In this document: piece by piece, positions 6,238 to 12,819 of the stretch
How positions within the stretch are numbered: position 1 is the stretch's first letter
Layout of the letters: the number at the start of each line of letters is the position of its first letter
NCBI GenBank assembly: GCA_003577005.1
Contig: QEUW01000278.1
Span: 1 to 13,570 of the forward strand
Reading direction: 5' to 3'
DNA: 13,570 nt
Source of the DNA: Chloroflexota bacterium
Lineage (GTDB): Bacteria > Chloroflexota > Anaerolineae > Caldilineales > Caldilineaceae
Notes under the pieces: generated by a model
Told to the model about the DNA's origin: nothing
Seen by the model: the letters and a program-made list of their open reading frames with translations, nothing else
The model's database searches: none
Position numbers and translations under genes: made by a program

Positions 6238-7602
6238 GTGTCTTACCAGAGACGGCTTGACCTCTTTCCCATCACGACGCAACTTGTTGTGGGCGGCCAT
6301 GAGAGCCGTCTCGCCGTTGCTGGCTGCGATCTGGTGACGCTGGCCGAAACCTACGGCACTCCGCTCTATCTCTACGACCAGGCAACCCTGGCAGCCGCCG
6401 CTGCCGCATACCGCCAGGCCCTAACCCAATACTATCCGGGTGAGGCTGGCATCACCTACGCCGGCAAGGCCTTTCTCTGTCTTGCCATCGCCCAGTGGAT
6501 GGCGCGGCAGAACTTTTGGGTCGATTGCACCGGCGCCGGGGAGCTGCACATCGCGACCGTCGCTGGCGTGCCGCGAGATAACATCCTCATGCATGGGGTC
6601 AACAAAAGCGAGGAGGATCTGCGAGCAGGGCTGGCCCAGGCCGGCACCATCGTTGTCGATAACCTTGCCGAACTGGAGCGGCTGGCAGCGCAGATGGCGC
6701 CGCAGCCTGGCATCCTGCCGGAACTCTGGTTGCGGGTCAAACCGGGGGTGGCGGTCGATACCCACGCCTACCGCCAGACCGGCCAGGCGGAGAGCAAGTT
6801 TGGCCTGAGCCCGGTTGAGACAGTGACCGCCGTTACTCGCTGCCAGGAACTGAGCCTGCCGCTCACGGGTCTGCACTTTCATCAGGGGTCGCACTTCCAT
6901 GACCCGGCGCCCATTGGCCCGGCGCTGGCGACTGTGCTGGACCTGGTCGCACACCTGCGGGCCGAGACCGGCTGGCTCCCGCAGACGCTCTGCCCTGGGG
7001 GCGGTTGGGGCGTCGCCTATCATGAGGATGAACTGCCGCATCCTTCCATCGGCGCGTACATTCAATTTGTTGCAACCGCATTGGTAGAGGGGTGCCGAGA
7101 GCGTGACTTGCCCCTCCCCCGTCTCCAAGTGGAGCCAGGGCGGAGCCTGGTCGCCCGCGCCGGTGTTGCGCTCTATCGGGTAGGGGTAGTCAAAGCGGCA
7201 GCGGAACGCCGGTGGGTCCTGCTGGACGGCGGCATGGCCGACAACCCACGCCCGGCGCTTTATGGCGCCCGCTATTCGGCGCTGCCGGTACAAGAGCCGG
7301 CACGACCCAACCGAGGTCCGGCGTGGTTGGCCGGCCCCTACTGCGAAAGCGGTGACATCCTGATCGAAAACCTGCCACTCCCCACAGTAGCGGCGGGCGA
7401 ACTACTGGCCGTGCCGGTCAGCGGAGCGTACCACCTGATGATGGGCAGCAACTACAACGGCGCACGCAAACCGGCCGTCCTCTGGCTGGACGATGGTGAG
7501 GCGATCCTCATCCAGCGGCGCGAACAACTGGCTGATCTTGTGGCACGCGATCAGCTACTGCCGCAGAAAGCACGGGGCAGTAGATCGGAATCAACGGCTT
7601 GA
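6238..7602 (+). CDS. lysA: diaminopimelate decarboxylase
   Basis: 454 residues from GTG 6238, with TAGGA (6226-6230) 7 nt upstream. It is a fold-III PLP enzyme making L-lysine from meso-diaminopimelate, the last step of the DAP pathway, in the cytoplasm. Visible motifs: PLP lysine Lys77 in YAGKAF; HFHQGS with His213/His215 stacking near the cofactor ring; glycine loop CPGGGWG (252-258) for the PLP phosphate; EPGRS with Glu299/Arg302; the CESGD catalytic cysteine Cys369 contributed across the dimer; and GAYHLMMGSNYNG near the C-terminus. All expected active-site elements are present and the length is normal to slightly long. The last ~15 residues are a charged tail. A related fold-III decarboxylase acting on ornithine or carboxynorspermidine is possible but less likely. 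It is cotranscribed with the EamA gene by spacing. No clear terminator follows; only a short palindrome CAGGCGCCTG (7627-7636). Confidence 0.9.
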   Translation: MSYQRRLDLFPITTQLVVGGHESRLAVAGCDLVTLAETYGTPLYLYDQATLAAAAAAYRQALTQYYPGEAGITYAGKAFLCLAIAQWMARQNFWVDCTGAGELHIATVAGVPRDNILMHGVNKSEEDLRAGLAQAGTIVVDNLAELERLAAQMAPQPGILPELWLRVKPGVAVDTHAYRQTGQAESKFGLSPVETVTAVTRCQELSLPLTGLHFHQGSHFHDPAPIGPALATVLDLVAHLRAETGWLPQTLCPGGGWGVAYHEDELPHPSIGAYIQFVATALVEGCRERDLPLPRLQVEPGRSLVARAGVALYRVGVVKAAAERRWVLLDGGMADNPRPALYGARYSALPVQEPARPNRGPAWLAGPYCESGDILIENLPLPTVAAGELLAVPVSGAYHLMMGSNYNGARKPAVLWLDDGEAILIQRREQLADLVARDQLLPQKARGSRSESTA

Positions 7603-7704
7603 AAGGTTCACCCGTGGCACACCAAACAGGCGCCTGCCTCTGAGTGCAACCCCCTCATCCGTCACGGCATAATTAAATTGCCCTATCCTGGGTCCGCCCG
7701 CGCT

Positions 7705-8061
7705 TTACGTGGTCGGTGTTACAACATGGTTGTCTGGTGTGGGTGCTTCGTTCGCCATGCGCAAGAGTTCGCGCACGACGTCGTCGATCCGGCGTTTATA
7801 GCGGAGCATCTCGCGCCGGCAGTCGACCTCGGCGGGCACCTCGACCTTGAACGATCGCAGCGCCTCTTCCAATTCGACATCGATGCGAACTTTCGACTGA
7901 TTGACCGGATTGCCGCGCAGAAATTCGCGCATCTGTCTGGCAACACTCATGTCGTAATCAGTCAGATCATTGTGCAAATCCACCAGTCGATCCGATGCAA
8001 TGGCTGGCATCGGCATCGACCGCAACGTCTCCCAGGCTCGATTCAGCTTTCGTCGGTACAC
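7705..8061 (-). CDS. small helical protein of unknown function
   Basis: 118 residues from GTG 8061, with GAGGA 5 nt upstream and an in-frame TGA 15 bp before the start, which fixes the start well. The protein is rich in charged, heptad-like helix: RQMREFLRGNPVNQSKVRID and CRREMLRYKRRIDDVVRELL. It has no TM segment, signal peptide or catalytic motif that I recognise. The N-terminus is basic (MYRRKLNRAWETLRSMPMP) and the end Thr/Pro-rich. The overlapping plus-strand frame (7678-8121) has a less natural composition and no such ribosome site, so the minus strand is preferred. It converges with lysA across a 102-bp gap. It could be an adaptor or regulator, but no function is claimed. Confidence 0.62.
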   Translation of the reverse strand: MYRRKLNRAWETLRSMPMPAIASDRLVDLHNDLTDYDMSVARQMREFLRGNPVNQSKVRIDVELEEALRSFKVEVPAEVDCRREMLRYKRRIDDVVRELLRMANEAPTPDNHVVTPTT

Positions 8062-8199
8062 GCGTTTCCTCAGTCAAAATCAAATACAAGACTGGTTGCT
8101 ACAAGGGCGACGATGGCTTGACAAACGACTGCATTGTTACATCAGGGGGACACCACCAGACGCAAGGGACTTTAGTAAGGTAATAAATAAAGTCACCCC

Positions 8200-8205
8200 A
8201 TTATA
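8200..8205 (-). promoter_or_regulatory. candidate -10 box for the small helical-protein gene
   Basis: A perfect TATAAT on the minus strand (8200-8205) has TTCAAG at the 17-bp -35 position, a poor match. Initiation near 8193 would leave an unusually long leader of about 130 nt before GTG 8061. No other promoter-like element is evident closer to the gene. Confidence 0.35.
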
Positions 8206-8340
8206 GCAGGTGCTTTATCCAGCTTGAAAAATCCAAACCACATGGAAGACGATAGATCACAATCAAGAGTTCCTTGTGGCAGGATTGATTTAGGCGGTGT
8301 ATTCCTTTATTAACACAAAAACGAGGTTGCCTATTCCAAT

Positions 8341-8381
8341 AGACAAAGGGGCAAGCGGTGATGGCGCTCGCCCCTTTGTCT
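8341..8381. terminator. 17-bp hairpin, possible terminator or transcript-end structure
   Basis: AGACAAAGGGGCAAGCG (8341-8357) is complementary to CGCTCGCCCCTTTGTCT (8365-8381) with a single A-C mismatch and a 7-nt loop. On the minus strand it lies about 95 bp past the stop of the large secreted-protein gene. A T5 run is present on that strand only about 18 nt further on, so it is not a textbook Rho-independent terminator. It could be an RNA-stabilising hairpin or a dispersed palindrome. Confidence 0.5.
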
Positions 8382-8404
8382 GCGTTGCAGATTTGCTTCT
8401 CCGC

Positions 8405-8452
8405 TCCGTACAAGTGACAGTCACCTCAGGGGTGACTGTCACTTGGGTCGGA
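8405..8452. terminator. 15-bp perfect hairpin just downstream of the large secreted-protein gene
   Basis: CAAGTGACAGTCACC (8411-8425) and GGTGACTGTCACTTG (8431-8445) are perfect inverted repeats around the 5-nt loop TCAGG. Outer TCCG/CGGA pairs (8405-8408 / 8449-8452) extend them after a small asymmetric bulge. On the minus strand the hairpin begins 22 bp after the stop codon at 8475, the right place for a transcription terminator, but no U tract follows. The perfect symmetry also fits a REP-like dispersed element. Confidence 0.5.
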
Positions 8453-8474
8453 AAGTCATTTTGATGTGGAACGC

Positions 8475-11400
8475 TTACTTGGCGACAAGCGGCAAGAAGA
8501 TCGTTCCTGCCCCAGCCTCATCTTCGCCCTCATCCTCGATGGCAGCACGCAGTGGCGGGCCCGCCACGATTGGCTTCTCCGGCCCGGCATGGATGCCGGT
8601 TGGGTCAGCGACGGCGGCGGCGTTCGTATCCTCTTCTCCGCATGGCTCTAGCTTGATCTCAACGACGCTGTTAACGATGGCGCGCGCCTCTACCTGGAAG
8701 CGGTTGGGCTGGCCAGCCTGACCGACTAACGTCACCTCCTCGCAGACTGGACCGTTGTTGGCGCTCAGCGCAATGCGATTTGCATCCGGGTTGCGGAAGT
8801 CGTCGAAGACGGCCACATCCACATCGCCAACAACCGGTGTGAAGGAGAGCACCTGCTCCTGCCCCTCAGCCAGCGGGATGCGCAAGACGATCACGTCATT
8901 GCGGCGGAGAGGGGCCGGCCCGCTGGGGGTGTAGCTGATCACGTCGAAGCCGGGCTGGCGCGAGATGTTGCCACTGGTATCCCGCACCCAGACGAAGGCG
9001 TAGATCACACCCGCCGTTGGGTGGAACTCGGCCTCGACGATAAACGAACCATCCTCCTCAGGCGCAGGCAGCGGCTGGAAGGTACAGCTCAGCGGCTCCC
9101 AGAAGCGCCGCGCCACGTTGTAACGGTAGCCGACGATACAGTACGACTGCAGACCGGCGTTGTCCTCTGCCCGGAACTTGACCTGCACATTGCGCGAGAC
9201 CGTAATGGCGTCGTTGTCGTTGAATGGGTCGTCATCGCTGAGGAAGACGGCGGTGACAGTCGGCGGTGTTCGGTCGGGCGCAGGGTTGCGCAGACGGATC
9301 TGGCGCGCGGCGGTGTTGTCAGTCTTCTTCTCCTCCACAATCTCGTTCCCCGGGTCGACCGTTACCCGCACGGCGGCGCTGCTGGCGTTGGCCGGCACAT
9401 TCCACGTGGTCGTGATCACCGCCTGGCCAAAGTCCTGGTTGAAGTCGTCCGCCGTGATGGTCACATCCGCCGAAGGCAGACCAGGGTCGGCCTGGAAGCG
9501 GACGGTGATGGCGCTGACGCCCAGGTCGCTGAGCAGGTTGGCCAGGTCGGCTTTGGTGCCAAAAAGTTTGACATTGGCGCCGATGGTCGCCGTCTCGCCC
9601 TTGATCACACGCGGCGGGTCGAGGAAGATGTCATGCCGCTCAATGGAGAGGTTGACTGGGAAAGGCGTGTCGGCGTCGAGCGTCTCCAGCCAGGCAACCA
9701 GTTGCGCCTGGGCCGTGGCGCTCTGGAGCGGGTCGCTCTGCCCTTCCTTCAACCCGGCGGTGCGATGATCCACGTTGCTGACCACACAAGCCAGCGTCTC
9801 GCAGGCGCCGTTATGATAATAGGGCTGGAGCATGTAGATGCCCAGCAGGGAGGGTGTGTTGAAGCCCTCGCCCTTGCCGTCGCCGTTGTGGTCCTTGCCG
9901 ATGGCGGTCAAACCACCATCGTTCTTTTCCTCGGCGCCGACATTGTCACCGATGGGGTTTTCGGCGGTGCCCAGCGCAAACGACTTGATGTCGCGCAGGA
10001 ACTCCGGCATGAATTGCGCGCCTACCACACCGGCCGCGCCGGCTTCGGTGGCGATACGGTCGGCGGCCGGCGGCGAAACAAAGTCCTTGTTGCTGGTCGT
10101 CCACTTGGTGCCACCGTGGCATTCATGGCAGCCGGCGCGGAAGAAGAGCCGGCGCCCGGCGCTGACATCATTGGGGTTGAGCCCGCCCGTCGTATTGCCA
10201 GCCGGCAACTGGGCGGTGGTGAGCTTACCCTCCGGTGTGCGGATGGCAAAACGCACCCATTCCTTCATGGCGTCGAGTGCCGGCCAGGCCGTGTCGCTGT
10301 CGGGCAGCGTGACCGTCAACTGCTGGCGACCGGCGTTGGCGATAGGAATAAGCGGCGGTACGGCGGCCGGCGCGGCGTCAATATTCCCCGTATCGCTGAT
10401 GATCAACCCGTGGTTGGGGCTGAGGATCGGCGGCGGGCCGGCGCTGACCGGGCCAGGACCCGAGACGTTGCGGATGTTCAGCTCGAAGTCCTGCACCTCA
10501 TCGAAGATGGCCGAGTAGTTGAGCAACCGTTGGTCATCGGGGTTGTGCGGGCTCCACGTGCCGTTCATAGGCACCGACTTGCGCGGCCCGGCGGCAAATG
10601 ACCAGATGTTGCCGTCGGTGAGGCCGGCGAAGTGACAACTGGCGCAATTCTGCCAGCCCTCGCTGGAGAGCCGGTTCACCTTGCCGCCGTCGAAGATCCC
10701 GCGCGACGAGAAGAAAATCTCCTTACCCACCAGCAATTGCTCGTCATCCGACCCGGGCAGCGGCAGCGCCGTCGTGCGGATGGCCCGCTCCACGCTGTCG
10801 GTGTTTAGATCGACCACGGAGACATTGCGCGAGATGTAGTTCATCGTAAACGCCTTGTCCTCGCGGATGACGATGCCGAGCGGGTTCTTGCCGGCGTTGC
10901 GCCCGCTGGTGGCCGGCTCATTGGGGTCGTTGAGATTGATATAGGTGGTCGTGCTCACGCCGCCAGTGAAGGAGAGGTCGCCATTGCCGTCCACATTGAG
11001 CTTGACCAGCAGGTCGCTACCGGCGGAGACGGCGTAGGCGTTGCCGTCCCCACTCTGGGTAGTAAAGGCGATTGCCCAGGGATTGGCGAAGAAGAGCCGT
11101 TCCTTGCCTGCCTCGGGCACACGCGCGCCCAAGTGCAGGTTGATCGACTTATCCGGTGCATCGGCCGGTGTGCCGGTGGCGGCGTTGTCGAGCACATTGA
11201 CAAAGGCCTGCGTATCCACATTGAAGCGCAGCGGGCCAGAGGGCGAGGCGGCAATGTTGGGCAGATAGGCCTGATTGTCACGGATGACAATGCTCTGCAT
11301 CTGGTTCGGATAGGCGAACGTGGCGTCGGGCGTCCCATCGCGGTCCTTGTCGATGCGGAACCCTGTCTCCATGGGGTCGATGCGCACCACATTGGCCACG

Positions 11401-12155
11401 GTGGGCAACTCGGTGATGGTCGCCGGGATGTCGAGCTGGCAAACGACGCCCTCTTTGCCCAGATCATCGGCCTGGACACCGCCAGCTTTGGTAAAGGAGA
11501 GGAAGCGAGCGACGTAGAGCCGCGAGCTATCTTCAGTAACCGCCAGACCGCGCGGCTGGAAGTGGCGATTTTTGTCGCCTATGTTACAGTCGCTCTGCTT
11601 CAGATCGACACTGCCGACAATGGTCTGGTTGTCGGTGCGGATGACGGTGATCGTATCCTGGCCACTGTTGGCGACAAAGATGCGGCTGCCGTCGGGCGAG
11701 GCGACGATGTTCCACGGCTCGGCGCCGGTGGTCAATCGTTTCTCAACGATCGCATTGAACGGGCTGGTGCTGGTCACCCGTAGCACGGTCACCCCGTTGT
11801 CCGGCGGGCTGACGACATAGGCGCGCACGCCGGTATCGAGCGCAACGGCCTGCGGTTCGCGGGCCACATTGCGGATCGTCCGCAGCACGCGCGGGTTGCT
11901 GTCCAGGTCACCCAACACCGAGACGCTGCCGTCATCAGGGTTGACGACCCAGATGAACTGTTCATCTTGCGACATGGTGATGGGGCTGGAGGTAGTTGGC
12001 CCGTTGAAGGCGGCGGCTCCGAGTTCTGCCGCCGGCGCCTCCTGGGCCAGGCTGGTAGCGTAGGTGCTCAGCAGTGGCGCCAACACTGTCATGAGAACGA
12101 GCACCCCTCCCAGCAGCCAATACGGATGGCGCTTTATAGGGGCTAGTTGGGTCAT
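8475..12155 (-). CDS. secreted beta-propeller / di-haem cytochrome c / CARDB-like multidomain protein
   Basis: 1226 residues from ATG 12155, with AAGGAGA ending 5 nt before it, so the start is secure; the open frame continues 26 codons upstream without support. Residues 1-38 are a signal peptide or anchor (KRHPYWLLGGVLVLMTVLAPLL). About 40-470 are YVTN/YncE-like propeller repeats (IWVVNPDDGSVSVL, RIFVANSGQDTITVI) with a DxDxDGxxD calcium-type loop at 269-277. Haem c sites: CASCH 504-508 and CHECH 676-680. NTPSLLGIYMLQPYYHNGAC resembles the C-terminal haem domain of MauG/cytochrome c peroxidase-like proteins, preceded by another calcium-like loop DHNGDGKGE at 755. About 835-957 resembles CARDB, about 960-1075 an Ig-like domain (RTPPTVTAVF), then a beta-rich end and an acidic linker finishing TIFLPLVAK. 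It probably acts outside the membrane in electron transfer or peroxide chemistry; the substrate is unknown. Confidence 0.88.
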   Translation of the reverse strand: MTQLAPIKRHPYWLLGGVLVLMTVLAPLLSTYATSLAQEAPAAELGAAAFNGPTTSSPITMSQDEQFIWVVNPDDGSVSVLGDLDSNPRVLRTIRNVAREPQAVALDTGVRAYVVSPPDNGVTVLRVTSTSPFNAIVEKRLTTGAEPWNIVASPDGSRIFVANSGQDTITVIRTDNQTIVGSVDLKQSDCNIGDKNRHFQPRGLAVTEDSSRLYVARFLSFTKAGGVQADDLGKEGVVCQLDIPATITELPTVANVVRIDPMETGFRIDKDRDGTPDATFAYPNQMQSIVIRDNQAYLPNIAASPSGPLRFNVDTQAFVNVLDNAATGTPADAPDKSINLHLGARVPEAGKERLFFANPWAIAFTTQSGDGNAYAVSAGSDLLVKLNVDGNGDLSFTGGVSTTTYINLNDPNEPATSGRNAGKNPLGIVIREDKAFTMNYISRNVSVVDLNTDSVERAIRTTALPLPGSDDEQLLVGKEIFFSSRGIFDGGKVNRLSSEGWQNCASCHFAGLTDGNIWSFAAGPRKSVPMNGTWSPHNPDDQRLLNYSAIFDEVQDFELNIRNVSGPGPVSAGPPPILSPNHGLIISDTGNIDAAPAAVPPLIPIANAGRQQLTVTLPDSDTAWPALDAMKEWVRFAIRTPEGKLTTAQLPAGNTTGGLNPNDVSAGRRLFFRAGCHECHGGTKWTTSNKDFVSPPAADRIATEAGAAGVVGAQFMPEFLRDIKSFALGTAENPIGDNVGAEEKNDGGLTAIGKDHNGDGKGEGFNTPSLLGIYMLQPYYHNGACETLACVVSNVDHRTAGLKEGQSDPLQSATAQAQLVAWLETLDADTPFPVNLSIERHDIFLDPPRVIKGETATIGANVKLFGTKADLANLLSDLGVSAITVRFQADPGLPSADVTITADDFNQDFGQAVITTTWNVPANASSAAVRVTVDPGNEIVEEKKTDNTAARQIRLRNPAPDRTPPTVTAVFLSDDDPFNDNDAITVSRNVQVKFRAEDNAGLQSYCIVGYRYNVARRFWEPLSCTFQPLPAPEEDGSFIVEAEFHPTAGVIYAFVWVRDTSGNISRQPGFDVISYTPSGPAPLRRNDVIVLRIPLAEGQEQVLSFTPVVGDVDVAVFDDFRNPDANRIALSANNGPVCEEVTLVGQAGQPNRFQVEARAIVNSVVEIKLEPCGEEDTNAAAVADPTGIHAGPEKPIVAGPPLRAAIEDEGEDEAGAGTIFLPLVAK
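10116..10130 (-). other. haem c attachment motif 2 (CHECH)
   Basis: Codons read Cys-His-Glu-Cys-His at residues 676-680, again after a GRRLFFRAG lead-in. The downstream PYYHNGAC segment resembles the distal region of the second domain in di-haem peroxidase-like proteins. Confidence 0.88.
10632..10646 (-). other. haem c attachment motif 1 (CASCH)
   Basis: Codons read Cys-Ala-Ser-Cys-His at residues 504-508 of the large secreted protein, following LVGKEIFFSSRGIFDGG, the usual lead-in (GRxLFF...) to a cytochrome c fold. Two cysteines would bind haem covalently and the histidine would ligate iron. Confidence 0.88.
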
Positions 12156-12528
12156 ACAATTCTCCTTGAATCTGCAAGGCACGGTCTGAGTAGGGCCAAT
12201 CCGCAACGCATCCACCAGCATAGCGAACTTCATGCGTAAATGCTTCAGACTGAGGGTAGATTTTCACTGGCCAAAGGTTAGGAGTGCTGCCCTGCCAAAA
12301 GTTAGATGTGCCGGGCGCGGTAACAAAAGCTGGGAACTATTGTTCTATATTGGCCTTGCTGATTTTGGGATGATCGGGCGTGTTTGAGGAATACGGCTGC
12401 GTGAACCTGGGTGAATTATTCCCAGGCTCTACCGGAAGGTTGGGTGCCTTTCCAAGATGAGACAGGGGAAGGTGCATCGCATGCGATGCGTGCAACGCAC
12501 CTGAATTCAACTGCCAACAGGTAAACGG
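12156..12528. other. intergenic region upstream of the large secreted-protein gene
   Basis: 373 bp between two minus-strand genes. It holds a perfect 16-bp palindrome (12474-12489) inside AGGTGC...GCACCT caps (12470-12502), and a small inverted repeat CCTGGG/CCCAGG (12406-12411 / 12421-12426) with a 9-nt AT-rich loop and no U tract. I found no convincing -35/-10 pair for the large gene and no credible small ORF. Confidence 0.6.
12470..12502. repeat. nested palindrome, core GCATCGCATGCGATGC
   Basis: GCATCGCATGCGATGC (12474-12489) is a perfect 16-bp palindrome. It sits inside AGGTGC (12470-12475) ... GCACCT (12497-12502), and next to it GTGCAACGCAC (12490-12500). That 11-mer is the reverse complement of 285-295 in the foldback element near the left end, and both elements share AGGTGC...GCACCT ends with 33-34 bp between outer edges. 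A dispersed palindromic family or a dimeric-protein binding site is possible. Confidence 0.55.
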
Positions 12529-12819
12529 TCAGTCAGATTTGTGATTGGCGGACGTCTCATCGATTGCTGTTGGCAACTGATCCGCAAATTCGGTCAGTGA
12601 TTGGCTGCTCAACGCTAGATCCATGAATTGTTCGGTTTGTTCAAGGGTAAGAGTGCGCATGTGGTCCTGTATCGACTCTGGCACGTCACCAAAGCGATGC
12701 GTGAGCAGGCGCAGCAGTAACCGAATTGCCGTCTCTCGACCTTCTTCTCGACCTTCTTCTCGACCTTCTTCTCGACCTTCTTGCTTGGCAAGTCGTTCAA
12801 CACTGGTCACGTATCGCAT
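12529..12819 (-). CDS. possible internally started C-terminal small protein of the Rpn gene (RpnS-like)
   Basis: Within the rpn-like gene an in-frame ATG at 12817-12819 (MRYVTSVERLAKQEG) is preceded by GGAGG (12831-12835), 11 nt upstream, a better ribosome site than that of the full-length start. Translation from here would give 96 residues: the GREE-repeat helix plus the DUF4351-like domain, without the nuclease. In E. coli, separately translated C-terminal Rpn products (RpnS) are reported to neutralise the full-length toxic RpnL and to contain variable four-residue repeats, matching what is seen here. The family relationship is distant and GGAGG could be chance (it overlaps Leu-Glu-Ala codons), so this is a hypothesis. 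Confidence 0.42.
   Translation of the reverse strand: MRYVTSVERLAKQEGREEGREEGREEGRETAIRLLLRLLTHRFGDVPESIQDHMRTLTLEQTEQFMDLALSSQSLTEFADQLPTAIDETSANHKSD

Larger units (their letters stand above)
8062..8474. other. intergenic region with a promoter candidate and two strong hairpins
   Basis: About 410 bp with no credible gene. A minus-strand frame at 8201-8413 runs through both a -10 box and most of a perfect hairpin and is judged spurious. It contains the TATAAT at 8200-8205 and inverted repeats at 8341-8381 and 8405-8452. A weaker imperfect inverted repeat, CCACATGGAA (8237-8246) with TTCCTTGTGG (8271-8280), lies between them. Confidence 0.65.

Noticed and set aside
7678..8121. Plus-strand 147-codon frame opposite the small helical-protein gene
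   Set aside because: The composition is Cys/His/Trp/Gln-rich with no ribosome site. The minus-strand frame has a GAGGA site, a stop just upstream, and a regular charged-helix pattern.
8201..8413. Minus-strand 70-codon frame in the 8062-8474 gap
   Set aside because: It runs through the 17-bp hairpin and overlaps the TATAAT box, has no ribosome site, and its Cys-rich composition is unlike its neighbours.
9021..10601. Plus-strand 526-codon open frame opposite the large secreted-protein gene
   Set aside because: It lies wholly antisense to a gene with a signal peptide, haem motifs and recognisable domains. The GC-rich codon pattern of the true gene keeps this frame open, and its product has no domain-like features.
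12406..12426. CCTGGG/CCCAGG hairpin as terminator of the rpn-like gene
   Set aside because: The stem is only 6 bp with a 9-nt loop and no T run on the minus strand, and it lies about 100 bp past the stop.
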